Below are positions 54,652-64,000 of a DNA stretch of 64,000 nucleotides, piece after piece. A program made the translations under genes and the position numbers. The stretch comes from Pseudomonadota bacterium. Its GTDB lineage: Bacteria; Pseudomonadota; Gammaproteobacteria; Burkholderiales; Burkholderiaceae_F. Each line of letters begins with the position of its first letter. Within the stretch, counting starts at the first letter, position 1. The notes beneath the pieces are model-generated. The model saw only the letters and a program-made list of their open reading frames with translations, made no database searches and had not been told where the DNA came from. Where the stretch lies: NCBI GenBank assembly GCA_021825945.1, contig JAKAFN010000001.1:248001-312000 (forward strand). The letters run 5' to 3'.

Positions 54652-57600
54652 TCAGCGGGATGTCGGTCGCGTTCCTTGGGCGCCGAAACTCCGGGCGAGC
54701 GCCGCGCCCGTCGGACTGGACTGCGCAGCGATCGAGCGCGGTGGCCCGCAGGCCACGATGCGGCCGCCGGCGTCGCCGCCTTCCGGCCCCAGATCGATGA
54801 TCCAGTCGGCGTGGGCGATCAGGTCCAGATTGTGTTCGACCACGATCACGCTGTTGCCGGCATCGACCAGTCGGTGCAGTGCTTGCAGCAGCATGCGCAC
54901 GTCGGCCATCGCCAATCCGACGGTGGGTTCGTCGAGCACGTACAGCGTATGGGGCTGGGAGGTGGATCGCGCCTTGCGATTCGACACGCCGACCTCGCCG
55001 CGGGCCTTGGCAAGTTCGGTGACGAGCTTGATACGTTGCGCTTCGCCCCCGGACAGGGTGGGCGAGGGCTGGCCGAGCGTCAGGTATCCCAGCCCGACCT
55101 GCTGCAACAAGCGCAGGGGATGGGCGATCCGCGGCGTTGCCGAAAAAAACTCCACCGCCTCGTCGACCTCCATCGACAGAACGTCGCCCACGCTCCTGCC
55201 GCGCCACAGCACATCCAGCGTCGCCGGTTCGAAGCGTCTCCCGCCGCAGCGTTCGCAGAGAACCTTGACATCCGGCAGGAAGCTCATTTCGATCGTGCGC
55301 ACGCCCTGGCCTTCGCATTCGGGGCAGCGCCCACCCGCCGTGTTGAAGGAAAACCGGCTTGCGGTAAAACCGCGCATGCGCGCTTCGGTGGTGTCGGCGA
55401 AGCGCTTGCGGATCTCATCCCAGATGCCGACGTACGTCGCCGCGCAGGAACGGGGGGTCTTGCCGATCGGGGTCTGGTCGACTTCGAGGACGCGATCGAT
55501 GTGCTCGCGCCCGTCGATTGCCGCGCACCCATGCACGGCTGGGCCTTCCCGTCGCAGGTTGGCCAGCAGCACGTCCCGCGCCAGCGTCGACTTTCCGCTC
55601 CCCGACACGCCCGTCACCACCACGAGGCGCCCCAGGGGGATGTCGACATCCAGGCCCTTCAGGTTATGCAAATGGGCGCCGTGCACGCGCAGTCGCATGG
55701 TTTCGGCGTCGACCGCGCGTACTTGATCCGGCGGCAGCATCGCACCGGGCCGCAGATGCGCGCCGGTGACCGACTCAGGACAGGCGATCAGATCTTCGAC
55801 GCGCCCTTGCGCGACGATCCGTCCGCCGCGCGAACCGGCGCCCGGTCCGATATCGATGCAGTGCTCGGCGGCACGGATCGTCTCCTCGTCGTGCTCGACC
55901 ACCACCAGGGTATTGCCGCGCGACTCGAGTTTGCGCAGTGCGCGCAGCAGGATGTCATTGTCGCGGGCGTGGAGACCGATCGTGGGTTCGTCGAGGACGT
56001 AGCAGACGCCCTGCAGATTGGAGCCCAGTTGCGCGGCGAGGCGGATGCGTTGCGACTCGCCGCCCGAAAGCGTGGGCGCCGCCCGGTCCAGCGCCAGATA
56101 CCCAAGGCCGACCTCGAGCAGGAAGTCGAGCCGTGATCGCACCTCCGAGATCGCGTCTCGCGCGATCTCCGCGGCGCGGCCGTCGAGCACGAGTCCGGCG
56201 ATCCAGGATCGGGCCTGTTCCACGGTCATCGCGCCGATGTCGGCGATCGAGCGCCCGTCGAAGCGCACCGCGAGCGAAGTGGGATTGAGCCGCTTGCCAT
56301 GGCAGGCCGAGCAGGGCGTCTCCTCGCCTTCGTACCACTCGTTCCACCACGCTTCTTCGCCGCTGTGCTCGGCCTCGAAGCCGGCGAGTTGCAGGCCGGT
56401 CCCGAAACAGCGTTCGCACCAGCCGTGCTTGGAGTTGTAGGAAAACATCCGCGGATCGGGTTCGGAAAACGACTTGCCGCAACCGGAACATGCGCGCTTT
56501 GTCGAAAACGTGCGATGCTCCAGGGCGGCGCCGTGCGCGTCGCCGCCGGCGATGGCATCGCGCAGCGCGGACATCGGCCAGCAGATTTCCAGCGCGCCGT
56601 TGCCGTGCTCCAGTGCCGTGTGCAGCAGGGCGCGCAGTTCCGCTTCGCGCGCCGGTTCGACCAGGATGGTGCCGACCGGCAGATCGATCGAATGCTCGCG
56701 AAACCGATCCGGCCGCTCCCAGGGATGTGTCGGCACGAAGCGCCCGTCGAGGCGCAGGTGGGTATGGCCCTTGCGCGCGGCCCATTGCGCCAGTTCCGTG
56801 TAGATCCCTTTGCGGTGGACGATCAGCGGGGCGAGTACGCCGATCTCGCGGCCGTGCCATTCTCGGGAGATCGTCGCGGCGATGGCATCGAAGGTCTGCG
56901 GCGCCACCGGCAGATTGCAGTCGGGGCAATACTGGATGCCGAGCTTGACATAGAGCAGGCGCAGGAAATGGTGCAGTTCGGTCTGGGTCGCGACCGTGCT
57001 CTTGCGCCCCCCGCGGCTGACGCGCTGCTCGATCGAGACCGTGGGGGCGATGCCGTGAATCGCGTCGACGTCGGGACGGGCGGCCGGCTGGACCATCGAG
57101 CGCGCGTATGCGTTGAGCGATTCGAGGTAGCGCCGCTGCCCTTCCTGAAACAGGATGTCGAACGCGAGGGTCGATTTGCCGCTGCCCGACACGCCGGTGA
57201 TGACGGTGAACGTGTCTCGGGGGATGGCGACGGTGGCGTTCTGGAGATTGTGCTCGCGGGCGCCGATGATTTCGATTTTCCCTTCGGCATCGGCACGCGC
57301 TCCCCATTCTCCCGTCCGCGGGATCCCGACGTCGGCGTGCAGTACCCCCTCTCCCGCTTGCGGGAGGGGGCGGGGGTGAGGGCCGGCCCATTTCCGCATC
57401 GCCGATTCGTACTCGCGCAGCGCGCGCCCGGTATGCGACGAGGGGTGGGCCGCAATGTCTTCCGGTGTTCCGGCCGCGACGACTCGTCCGCCGGCATCTC
57501 CGCCTTCCGGGCCGAGATCGATGACCCAGTCCGATGCGCGGATGACATCGAGATTGTGTTCGATCACGATCAGCGAATGTCCGGCCGCCAGCAGCTTGCG

Positions 57601-60372
57601 CAGGGCGCGCATCAGTCGCGCGATGTCTTCGAAGTGCAGGCCGGTGGTGGGTTCGTCGAAGAGCAGCAACGCACCTTTGGCGGTGCCGCGCTGATGTTCG
57701 GGGCCGCGCTTGGCCGTCTCCGCGAGGAAGCCCGCGATCTTGAGGCGTTGCGCCTCGCCGCCGGACAGGGTCGGCACCGGTTGGCCCAGGCGCAGGTAGT
57801 CCAGGCCGACGTCGGCGAGCGGGGCGAGCGCCCGCACGACCTCGCGGTCCTGTGCAAACAGGGTCACCGCTTCGGCAACGGTACAGGCAAGGACGTCGGC
57901 AATCGAAAGCGCGTGGCCGCCGCGTTCGATCTGCACCGCGAGGACTTCGGCACGAAAGCGTTTGCCATCGCAGTCCGGACAGCGCAGATAGACGTCGGAG
58001 AGGAACTGCATCTCGACGTGTTCGAAGCCGTTGCCGCCGCAGGTGGGGCAGCGGCCATCGCCGGAATTGAAGCTGAAGGTCCCCGCCGTATATTTGCGTT
58101 CCAGGGACAGCGGCGCCTGGGCAAAGATCTTGCGGATCGCGTCGAAGGCGCCGACGAAGCTGGCGGGGTTGGACCGGGTGGTCTTGCCGATCGGTGATTG
58201 GTCGACGAGGGCGACATCGGCGAGTTGCTCGGCGCCGAGGCAACGATCGTGTACGCCGATCGCCGCCGCGGGCTTCCCCAAAGCGCGGCAGAGCGCGGGG
58301 TACAGCACGTCCTGGATCAGGGTCGATTTTCCCGATCCCGATACGCCGGTTACCGTCACGAGTTCGTGGAGGGGGAACGTAACGGTCACGTTCTGGAGGT
58401 TGTGTTCGCGCGCACCGACGATCCCGATCGCTGCCGTTCCGGTCGGTGGCGCGAAAATTTCCCGTGGCGCTTCGACCCGCTTCCTCCCGCCGAGGTAGAG
58501 TCCGGTGGCGGTGTTCGCGCGACGCAGTTCTTCCGGCGTGCCATCGAACACGATTTGCCCGCCGCGATCTCCGGGCCCGGGCCCCATGTCCAGGATGCGA
58601 TCGGCGGCAAGCATGATCTGCGGATCGTGCTCCACCACGACGAGGGTGTTGCCGCCGTCGCGCAACCGTTCCATGACGCCGACCACCCGTTGCATGTCGC
58701 GCGGGTGCAGGCCGATCGAGGGTTCATCGAGCACGAACAGGGTGTTGACGAGCGAGGTTCCGAGCGCCGTCGTCAGATTGATCCGCTGGACCTCGCCGCC
58801 CGAGAGCGTGCGGCTCTGGCGGTCGAGGGTCAGATAGCCGAGTCCGACTTCGCAGAGGAATCGCAGACGGGACCGGACCTCGTCCCGGATCATTCGGGCG
58901 GCAAGGACTTCCGCATGCACCTGCGATCCGGTGATTCCCTGCGAGGCGGGATCGAAGGAGTCCGTCCTTGCGTCTGGCGGAAGCGGATCCGGGTGCGGAT
59001 CGTCGAACAAGGCGACAAGCCGATCTACCGGCAGGAGCATCAGATCGTGGATCGTGTATGCATTGCCGTCGCTTGCATCGAACTTCCACAGCAGGGCATC
59101 AGGCTTGAGCCTTGTGCCGCCGCAGGCCGGGCAGGTCGTGTACGAACGGTACCGCGACAGAAGCACGCGGATGTGCATCTTGTAGGCTCGGGATTCCAGC
59201 CATTCGAAGAACCGGTCGACGCCGTACCACTGCGTTTTCCACTTTCCCGTCCAGGCTGTATCGCCCCCGAGCACCCAGTGTCGCGCGGCTGCCGGTAGTT
59301 CGTCCCACGGCGTGTCGAGATCCACGCCGGCTTCGCGGGCGGTCTTCTGGTCGGCGTATTTTTCCATGTCCAGCTGGCATTCGGCGAAGCTCTTTGTCTG
59401 CCAGGGTTTGATCGCGCCTTGGCGCAAGGTCCTGCGGCCATCCGGAATGACGAGGGCGTGATCGACGCCGATCACCCGGCCGAAGCCGCGGCAGGTCTCG
59501 CAGGCGCCGATCGGGGAATTGAAGGAAAAACTGGCGGGTGTCGGGTCCTGGTAGCCGATGTCGCAATGTGCGCAGTGAAGCTCCGCCGAATAGCGTGCCC
59601 AGGGCGCATCGCCGACGTTCCGTTCGGGCGTCGTGCCGTCGGCGACCCATGCGTCGACGCGTCCGCCGCCGAGTCGCTGCGCGGTTTCCGCGGCTTCCCG
59701 CACGCGATCTCCGTCGATGGCGTTCCAGCGCAGGCGGTCGCAGATCACCGCGAGCGTCTGCGCGCTACTGTCCCGGTGGCTGCGGTGGACCCGCGTAAAG
59801 CCCTGCGCCGCGAGGTGTTCGCGAATCTCGTCTTCGGTGAAGTTGGCGGGCACGCGGACGGGAAAGGTGAGCACGAGGCGCCTCGTTTCCGCCACGCCGG
59901 ATTCTCCGGGGCCGGCTTCGACCACCCGTGCGATGAGGTCGGCGGCGATCGTCGGCGGAGTATCGCGCCGGACCGGGCGGCCGCAGCGGCGGCAATGCAG
60001 ATCGCTCGCGCGCGCATAGAGCAGCTTGAGGTGATCGTTGATCTCCGTCATCGTGCCGACGGTGCTGCGCGAACTACGGACCGGATTGGTCTGGTCGATT
60101 GCGATTGCCGGCGGCACTCCTTCGATGCGGTCGACCGCCGGGCGATCCATGCGATCGAGAAATTGGCGCGCATACGGCGAGAAGGTTTCGACGTAGCGCC
60201 GCTGTCCTTCGGCGTAGAGCGTGTCGAAGACGAGCGAGCTCTTCCCGGAGCCGGATACGCCCGTCACCACGATCAGGTTCCCGGTAGGGAGATCGAGGTC
60301 GAGGTTGCGCAGATTGTTTTGGCGCGCGCCGCGGATGCGAATCCAGCGGCGTCGATCCGGCGGCGGACTCAT
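54652..60372 (-). CDS. uvrA: Double-length excinuclease ABC subunit A (tandem UvrA)
   Basis: UvrA recognises DNA damage in nucleotide-excision repair. The 1,906-residue product is twice the usual length and contains two UvrA units joined head to tail. Four Walker A motifs ([60 protein letters not shown]) and four LSGGE signatures are visible, along with repeated zinc-finger CxxC pairs. The two halves meet near residue 1000 in a linker that contains [12 protein letters not shown], encoded by a dispersed repeat (57345-57382). Double UvrA proteins are known from betaproteobacteria; whether a standard uvrA also exists elsewhere cannot be seen here. The start overlaps the amidohydrolase stop. Confidence 0.93.
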   Translation of the reverse strand: MSPPPDRRRWIRIRGARQNNLRNLDLDLPTGNLIVVTGVSGSGKSSLVFDTLYAEGQRRYVETFSPYARQFLDRMDRPAVDRIEGVPPAIAIDQTNPVRSSRSTVGTMTEINDHLKLLYARASDLHCRRCGRPVRRDTPPTIAADLIARVVEAGPGESGVAETRRLVLTFPVRVPANFTEDEIREHLAAQGFTRVHRSHRDSSAQTLAVICDRLRWNAIDGDRVREAAETAQRLGGGRVDAWVADGTTPERNVGDAPWARYSAELHCAHCDIGYQDPTPASFSFNSPIGACETCRGFGRVIGVDHALVIPDGRRTLRQGAIKPWQTKSFAECQLDMEKYADQKTAREAGVDLDTPWDELPAAARHWVLGGDTAWTGKWKTQWYGVDRFFEWLESRAYKMHIRVLLSRYRSYTTCPACGGTRLKPDALLWKFDASDGNAYTIHDLMLLPVDRLVALFDDPHPDPLPPDARTDSFDPASQGITGSQVHAEVLAARMIRDEVRSRLRFLCEVGLGYLTLDRQSRTLSGGEVQRINLTTALGTSLVNTLFVLDEPSIGLHPRDMQRVVGVMERLRDGGNTLVVVEHDPQIMLAADRILDMGPGPGDRGGQIVFDGTPEELRRANTATGLYLGGRKRVEAPREIFAPPTGTAAIGIVGAREHNLQNVTVTFPLHELVTVTGVSGSGKSTLIQDVLYPALCRALGKPAAAIGVHDRCLGAEQLADVALVDQSPIGKTTRSNPASFVGAFDAIRKIFAQAPLSLERKYTAGTFSFNSGDGRCPTCGGNGFEHVEMQFLSDVYLRCPDCDGKRFRAEVLAVQIERGGHALSIADVLACTVAEAVTLFAQDREVVRALAPLADVGLDYLRLGQPVPTLSGGEAQRLKIAGFLAETAKRGPEHQRGTAKGALLLFDEPTTGLHFEDIARLMRALRKLLAAGHSLIVIEHNLDVIRASDWVIDLGPEGGDAGGRVVAAGTPEDIAAHPSSHTGRALREYESAMRKWAGPHPRPLPQAGEGVLHADVGIPRTGEWGARADAEGKIEIIGAREHNLQNATVAIPRDTFTVITGVSGSGKSTLAFDILFQEGQRRYLESLNAYARSMVQPAARPDVDAIHGIAPTVSIEQRVSRGGRKSTVATQTELHHFLRLLYVKLGIQYCPDCNLPVAPQTFDAIAATISREWHGREIGVLAPLIVHRKGIYTELAQWAARKGHTHLRLDGRFVPTHPWERPDRFREHSIDLPVGTILVEPAREAELRALLHTALEHGNGALEICWPMSALRDAIAGGDAHGAALEHRTFSTKRACSGCGKSFSEPDPRMFSYNSKHGWCERCFGTGLQLAGFEAEHSGEEAWWNEWYEGEETPCSACHGKRLNPTSLAVRFDGRSIADIGAMTVEQARSWIAGLVLDGRAAEIARDAISEVRSRLDFLLEVGLGYLALDRAAPTLSGGESQRIRLAAQLGSNLQGVCYVLDEPTIGLHARDNDILLRALRKLESRGNTLVVVEHDEETIRAAEHCIDIGPGAGSRGGRIVAQGRVEDLIACPESVTGAHLRPGAMLPPDQVRAVDAETMRLRVHGAHLHNLKGLDVDIPLGRLVVVTGVSGSGKSTLARDVLLANLRREGPAVHGCAAIDGREHIDRVLEVDQTPIGKTPRSCAATYVGIWDEIRKRFADTTEARMRGFTASRFSFNTAGGRCPECEGQGVRTIEMSFLPDVKVLCERCGGRRFEPATLDVLWRGRSVGDVLSMEVDEAVEFFSATPRIAHPLRLLQQVGLGYLTLGQPSPTLSGGEAQRIKLVTELAKARGEVGVSNRKARSTSQPHTLYVLDEPTVGLAMADVRMLLQALHRLVDAGNSVIVVEHNLDLIAHADWIIDLGPEGGDAGGRIVACGPPRSIAAQSSPTGAALARSFGAQGTRPTSR
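57345..57382. repeat. Dispersed palindromic repeat, copy 3 (inside uvrA)
   Basis: CCCCCTCTCCCGC-TT-GCGGGAGGGGG with the following CGGGGGTGAGGG is the same element as copies 1 and 2. It is in frame inside the linker between the two UvrA halves and encodes [11 protein letters not shown]. Confidence 0.8.
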
Positions 60373-61568
60373 GCTGCGAGAAATGCCTCCGCCAATCGCA
60401 CCCAGTACGCCGCCCCGATCGGCAGCAGATCGTCGTTGAAGTCGTAGGAGGCGTTGTGCAGGGTACAGGGACCGATGCCATGTTCCGGCGCGCGATGATC
60501 GCCGTCGCCGTTGCCCAAGAGGATGTAGGCGCCGGGCCGCTCGCGGAGCAGGAAGGCGAAGTCCTCGGCACCCATGCTCGGCTCCACGCCGAAAAGAACC
60601 CGGTTTGTGCCGACGAGTTCCTCGGCAACCCGGGCAGCGAACCGCGCCTCGTTCGGGTGGTTGACGGTGGCGGGATAGTTGCGGTCGAAGCGGACTCGCG
60701 CCCGCGCTTCGTGCGCTTGTGCGGTCGCTTCGGCGATGCGGTGCATTCCCGCTTCGATCCGATCGCTTACGCCTTCATCGAACGTTCGCAGCGTTCCGCA
60801 GATCGTCGCGACGTCGGGAATCACGTTGGTGGCGTCGCCGGCGTGGATCATCGTGATCGAGAGTACCGCCGGATCGATGGGGCGCTTGACGCGGGTGATC
60901 AGCCCCTGTAAGCCCTGCGCGATCTGGATCGCCACGAAGACCGGATCGACGCCAAGTTCCGGCATTGCACCGTGCGCGCCCCGGCCTTCGATGCGGATCT
61001 CGAATTCGCTGGTCGAGGCCATCGCGGGTCCGTCCGCGATGGCGAAGGTTCCGACCGGAAGGCCCGGCCAGTTGTGAATCGCGAACACCGCATCGCAGGG
61101 GAATCGGGTGAACAGGCCATCGTCGATCATGCGCTTCGCGCCGCCGCCGGCCTCCTCGGCGGGCTGAAAGATCGCAACCACGGTTCCGGCGAAATTGCGG
61201 TTCCGGGAAAGCGATTGGGCCGCCCCCAGGAGCATCGCCGTATGCCCATCATGGCCGCAGGCGTGCATGCGGCCGGGGAAAACGGAGCGGTGCGGGAACT
61301 GGTTGGCCTCGTGGATCGGCAGCGCGTCCATGTCGGCGCGCAGGCCGATCACGCGCCCCGGGCGGTTGCCGCGGACCACGCCGACGAGGCCGGTGCCGCC
61401 GATGCCGCGATGCACTTCGACGTCCCATTGCGCCAGCAGATCCGCCACGAGATCGCCGGTACGGTGTTCGGCGAACGCGAGCTCGGGATGCGCGTGGATG
61501 TCGCGGCGGACCGCCCGCAACGGCGAAAAGGCGTTTGCGATGTCGTCGGGGAGGCGCATGGCTCCCAT
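60369..61568 (-). CDS. M20-family amidohydrolase (hippurate hydrolase-like)
   Basis: This 399-residue metallohydrolase cleaves N-acyl amino acids or related amides. Metal-binding and dimerisation motifs are present: [39 protein letters not shown] and the C-terminal GAEDFAFLL. The substrate cannot be set from sequence; hippurate, N-acetyl amino acids and IAA conjugates are family options. Its stop overlaps the uvrA start by four bases. Confidence 0.92.
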   Translation of the reverse strand: MGAMRLPDDIANAFSPLRAVRRDIHAHPELAFAEHRTGDLVADLLAQWDVEVHRGIGGTGLVGVVRGNRPGRVIGLRADMDALPIHEANQFPHRSVFPGRMHACGHDGHTAMLLGAAQSLSRNRNFAGTVVAIFQPAEEAGGGAKRMIDDGLFTRFPCDAVFAIHNWPGLPVGTFAIADGPAMASTSEFEIRIEGRGAHGAMPELGVDPVFVAIQIAQGLQGLITRVKRPIDPAVLSITMIHAGDATNVIPDVATICGTLRTFDEGVSDRIEAGMHRIAEATAQAHEARARVRFDRNYPATVNHPNEARFAARVAEELVGTNRVLFGVEPSMGAEDFAFLLRERPGAYILLGNGDGDHRAPEHGIGPCTLHNASYDFNDDLLPIGAAYWVRLAEAFLAA

Positions 61569-61622
61569 TGTATGCCGCGCCCGCTGCGATGCCGGACCGG
61601 GATGTCCGACATCACGGCATGG

Positions 61623-62942
61623 TCACGGTACGACGTGGTCGATCGTGATCGTCAGCCCTTTCGTTCCGACCGCCACCGGCTGGCTGGATCCTTCCAGATC
61701 GCCGGAAGCCGGCATCGCATCGCCGCTGCGCGAAACGCGGGCTTCGATGACCACCGGCGAGAACTTCGACATCGTGAACGCCGGTACCATGGCCATTGCG
61801 TCGTTGAGGGTGAATGTCATCGGCAGGTCCTTGACCTGTTTGCGCAGCATTGCCAGGGGTACGCGCGGGCCGAATGCGGCCCGCGCATAGATGAACACCG
61901 TTTCATCCGGCGTGGTTTTGGCAGTCAGGCCGGATGCGATTCCCACCTCGCCCTGGACCCCGGCGGCAGCGGCCGCTTCCGCGCTCATCCCCGACGCCGC
62001 GTTGGCGGCGATGTCGGCCGGCAAGGTCTGGCCTGCCTGTTTGGCACGGTTGCGTGCCTCTTGGATGCTGCTGCGCAGGTTTTGTGCGAATTGCGGGTCC
62101 TCGGGCGCGGCCTGCACCGCCCGCTCCCAGTAGACGACCGCGTCGGCATAGCGGCGATGCCCGAAGGCATGCGTGCCCGCCAGGGCGAGACCCTTGACGT
62201 TGTTGGGGTCGATCTTGAGGGCGCGCGAGATGAGTTTCATCGGCATGCCGTCGAGGTCCTGTCCCTGCGTCATCGCCAGGGCATCGGCGAAGTCGACCAG
62301 GAGGTTCGGATCCTTCGGCGTGAGGGCGACCGCCTTGGCGTAGGCGCGCACGGCGTTCTGAAAGTCCTTGCCCGCATCCGCGCCCGTGCCGTTGCTTTGC
62401 TCGCCGATGTACGCATAGACCCGGCCGAGCATGGCCCATCCGGCCGCGTCTCCCGGATTCTTCTGCAGGGAGGCCTGCAGTTTGTCGATCATCTTCTGGA
62501 TCTTGGCGGCCGTGACGGACGGATCCTGCATTCCATCCGGGCCGCCGGATCGCGCCGCGGCTGTGGCTACGGTCGCGCCGGGAGCCAAGGCGTCGGGAGT
62601 TCCCAAGCGGCTGTAGAGCACGATCGGGATGGCGAGGAGCAGCCCCCCCAGCGCGAGTGCGGTGCCGCGCGCACGCTGGGGACCCGCCGGCGGCGTGACG
62701 TCCGAACCGACTTCCTCGAGCAGACGGCGCTCCAGTTCGATACGGCTTTGCTGAAATTGCGCGTCGTCCAGCGTGCCGGCGGCATGTTCGGCCTCGAGTT
62801 CTCGCAGTTGATCGCGGAACAGGGCGACGACCCCGCCGGTTTTCTTTTGCGCTCCCGGTTCGGCGTTGCGAAGCAGGGGCCAGAGCAACAGGCCGAGGGC
62901 CAGGATCAACAGGACCCCGGCGGAAAACAGAAATCCGATCAT
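61623..62942 (-). CDS. ccmI: Cytochrome c biogenesis protein CcmI (CycH-like)
   Basis: CcmI holds apocytochrome c for haem ligation. The 439-residue protein has two N-terminal membrane helices (residues 3-23 and about 98-118) with a heptad-like segment between (LRELEAEHAAGTLDDAQFQQSRIELERRL, cited in parts), then TPR repeats (residues 145-290) and a C-terminal beta-rich domain. Its start overlaps the ccmH stop by four bases. Confidence 0.9.
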   Translation of the reverse strand: MIGFLFSAGVLLILALGLLLWPLLRNAEPGAQKKTGGVVALFRDQLRELEAEHAAGTLDDAQFQQSRIELERRLLEEVGSDVTPPAGPQRARGTALALGGLLLAIPIVLYSRLGTPDALAPGATVATAAARSGGPDGMQDPSVTAAKIQKMIDKLQASLQKNPGDAAGWAMLGRVYAYIGEQSNGTGADAGKDFQNAVRAYAKAVALTPKDPNLLVDFADALAMTQGQDLDGMPMKLISRALKIDPNNVKGLALAGTHAFGHRRYADAVVYWERAVQAAPEDPQFAQNLRSSIQEARNRAKQAGQTLPADIAANAASGMSAEAAAAAGVQGEVGIASGLTAKTTPDETVFIYARAAFGPRVPLAMLRKQVKDLPMTFTLNDAMAMVPAFTMSKFSPVVIEARVSRSGDAMPASGDLEGSSQPVAVGTKGLTITIDHVVP

Positions 62943-63472
62943 GAGAGGTGGCTTTCTTCTGCAGCGCCTTCTTGGAGCAGGCGCTGCGCGCGTTGCGCGT
63001 CTTCGGCGCTCAGGGTTGCGTCACGCGCCGCGGCAAGGGACGATGTGGCGCGCCGTTTGAGCGTGAAGTACAGCGCGGCCAGGCCGCCTACCAGCAGCAG
63101 GCCGGGGCCGAACCAAAGCAGGATGGTGTCGTGCTGGACCGGCGGCCGATACAGCACGAAATTGCCGTAGCGTGCCACCAGATAGGAGCGGATCTGGGCG
63201 TCCGTCTCCCCTTTGGCGAGCATTTCGCGGATTTCCTGGCGGAGATCGACTGCCAGCGGCGCTTCCGAGTCGGCCAGGGTCTGGTTCTGGCACTGCAGGC
63301 AGCGCAGTGTTGCCGCCAACCGCATCATGTGGTGCTCGATCGCCGGGTCATTGCCAAGTTCCGGCGCATCTTTGGCATACGCGGCGGGTTGCGTCATCGG
63401 GCCCGCCAGGGCGGCGGCCACGGCGAGTCCGAGCGCGCAGCGGCGCGCGATGGGAAGAATCCAGGCATTCAT
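62939..63472 (-). CDS. ccmH: Cytochrome c maturation protein CcmH (CycL-like)
   Basis: CcmH reduces apocytochrome cysteines before haem attachment. The 177-residue protein has a signal peptide, the redox motif LRCLQCQNQTLADS and a C-terminal membrane helix (LLWFGPGLLLVGGLAALYF), the common order. It is between ccmG and ccmI in one operon. DsrJ is one cytochrome in this window that would need it. Confidence 0.95.
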   Translation of the reverse strand: MNAWILPIARRCALGLAVAAALAGPMTQPAAYAKDAPELGNDPAIEHHMMRLAATLRCLQCQNQTLADSEAPLAVDLRQEIREMLAKGETDAQIRSYLVARYGNFVLYRPPVQHDTILLWFGPGLLLVGGLAALYFTLKRRATSSLAAARDATLSAEDAQRAQRLLQEGAAEESHLS

Positions 63473-63551
63473 AGGGATGGGTTCCGCGCTCCCCCGGGTC
63501 CGCGGGGAGGCAGCGCATTGCGAGTGACAAACATGGATCGGCGACAGGCCA

Positions 63552-64000
63552 CTACGAATTCTGCAGCTTTCGAATCAGCGGCAACAACGTATTCTGGACG
63601 ATATCGGGCGTGAACGGTCCGATCTGCTTGAACCGGATTACGCCCTGTTTGTCGATCAGGAACGTCTCGGGCACGGCGTAGACACCATAGTTGATGCCGA
63701 TGCGGCCGGATTGATCGAAGGCGATTTCCGCATACGGGTTGCCGTATTGCATCAACCAGCCCAACCCCGCCGGCCGGGTGTCCTTGTAGTCGAGGCCGAT
63801 GATCGGCACCCCGCTCGTGCGGGCGAAATCGACCAGCATCGGCTGTTCTTCCCGGCATGCCACGCACCAGGACGCGAAGGCGTTGAGCATCCACACCTTG
63901 CCGAGCATATCTTTGCGGTCGACCATCTGCTCCGGTGACGACAGCGACGCTACCCGGAAATCCGGTGCCGGCTTGTCGATGAGCGGGGACGGGATCTCGC
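63552..64000 (-). CDS. ccmG: CcmG/DsbE-type thiol:disulfide oxidoreductase (5' end outside the window)
   Basis: CcmG is a membrane-anchored thioredoxin that supplies reductant to cytochrome c maturation. The visible 148 codons before the stop begin EIPSPLIDKPAPDFRVASL, just after where the anchor helix would be. They include the active site NAFASWCVACREEQPML and the cis-proline region VPETFLIDKQGVIRF. WCVAC differs slightly from the usual WCxxC spacing partners, but both cysteines are present. An internal ATG at 63926 is not the real start. Confidence 0.92.
   Translation of the reverse strand, partial: EIPSPLIDKPAPDFRVASLSSPEQMVDRKDMLGKVWMLNAFASWCVACREEQPMLVDFARTSGVPIIGLDYKDTRPAGLGWLMQYGNPYAEIAFDQSGRIGINYGVYAVPETFLIDKQGVIRFKQIGPFTPDIVQNTLLPLIRKLQNS

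Noticed and set aside
55955..58243. A 762-codon frame on the minus strand overlapping uvrA in another frame
   Set aside because: The translation is arginine/proline-rich and without domain features, while the uvrA frame has four Walker motifs.
60972..63170. A 732-codon plus-strand frame across the amidohydrolase and ccm genes
   Set aside because: It is antisense to three recognised genes and has no recognisable domain.

Overview
The window looks like a chromosomal segment of a sulfur-oxidising betaproteobacterium. The 16S rRNA gene has Burkholderiales-like signatures, G+C is high, the uvrA product is of the double-length type, and a complete reverse-type dissimilatory sulfite reductase (rDsr) system is present. 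Both ends cut through genes: trpD at the left and a ccmG-like thioredoxin at the right.

Layout. (1) 1-25.3 kb: the usual betaproteobacterial series rpe-gph-trpE-trpG-trpD reads on the minus strand, but about 21 kb lies between trpE (ends 22212) and trpG (starts 827). That insert holds mscL and the dsr island. On the plus strand it carries dsrA-dsrB-dsrC-dsrM-dsrK-dsrL-dsrJ-dsrO-dsrP-dsrN plus a uroporphyrinogen methyltransferase. On the minus strand, reading away from dsrA, it carries two unknown proteins, a TauD-like dioxygenase, tusA, dsrE2, a FadL-type outer-membrane protein and dsrEFH. An unknown (possibly DsrS-like) protein and a NarX/NarL-type two-component pair follow trpE. (2) 25.4-29.7 kb: a DsbC-like protein, a UbiH-type hydroxylase, nadA and nadC. 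(3) 29.7-32.3 kb: a second sulfur cluster of DsrE-like protein, TusA, SQR-like flavoprotein and a DUF1641 protein with an exact 60-residue duplication. (4) 32.4-33.2 kb: ung. (5) 33.2-41.0 kb: a visibly less G+C-rich, divergent pair of operons that resembles an exopolysaccharide synthesis and export machine. It comprises a TPR/YaiO barrel, an LtaS/sulfatase-fold transferase and a TIM-barrel glycosidase-like protein on one side, and a HEAT-repeat membrane protein, a GT2 synthase and a small membrane protein on the other. (6) 41-45.5 kb: an M61 peptidase and a PAS-GAF-GGDEF-EAL protein. (7) 45.6-51.2 kb: an rrn operon (promoter, boxA, 16S, tRNA-Ile, tRNA-Ala, 23S, 5S, terminator). (8) 51.2-64 kb: a RhlE-type helicase, an HD-GYP response regulator beside decayed kinase and EAL remnants, the double uvrA, an M20 amidohydrolase, and the cytochrome c maturation genes ccmI-ccmH-ccmG.

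How the parts work together. The DsrEFH, TusA and DsrE2 proteins would relay sulfane sulfur to DsrC. DsrAB, with siroheme supplied by the methyltransferase and amidated by DsrN, would oxidise it to sulfite. DsrMKJOP and DsrL would pass the electrons to the quinone/cytochrome pool and to NAD. The SQR-like cluster is a plausible feeder of sulfane sulfur. The Ccm proteins would serve the DsrJ c-type haems. The EPS cluster and the two c-di-GMP proteins point to surface attachment, although a regulatory link is only inferred.
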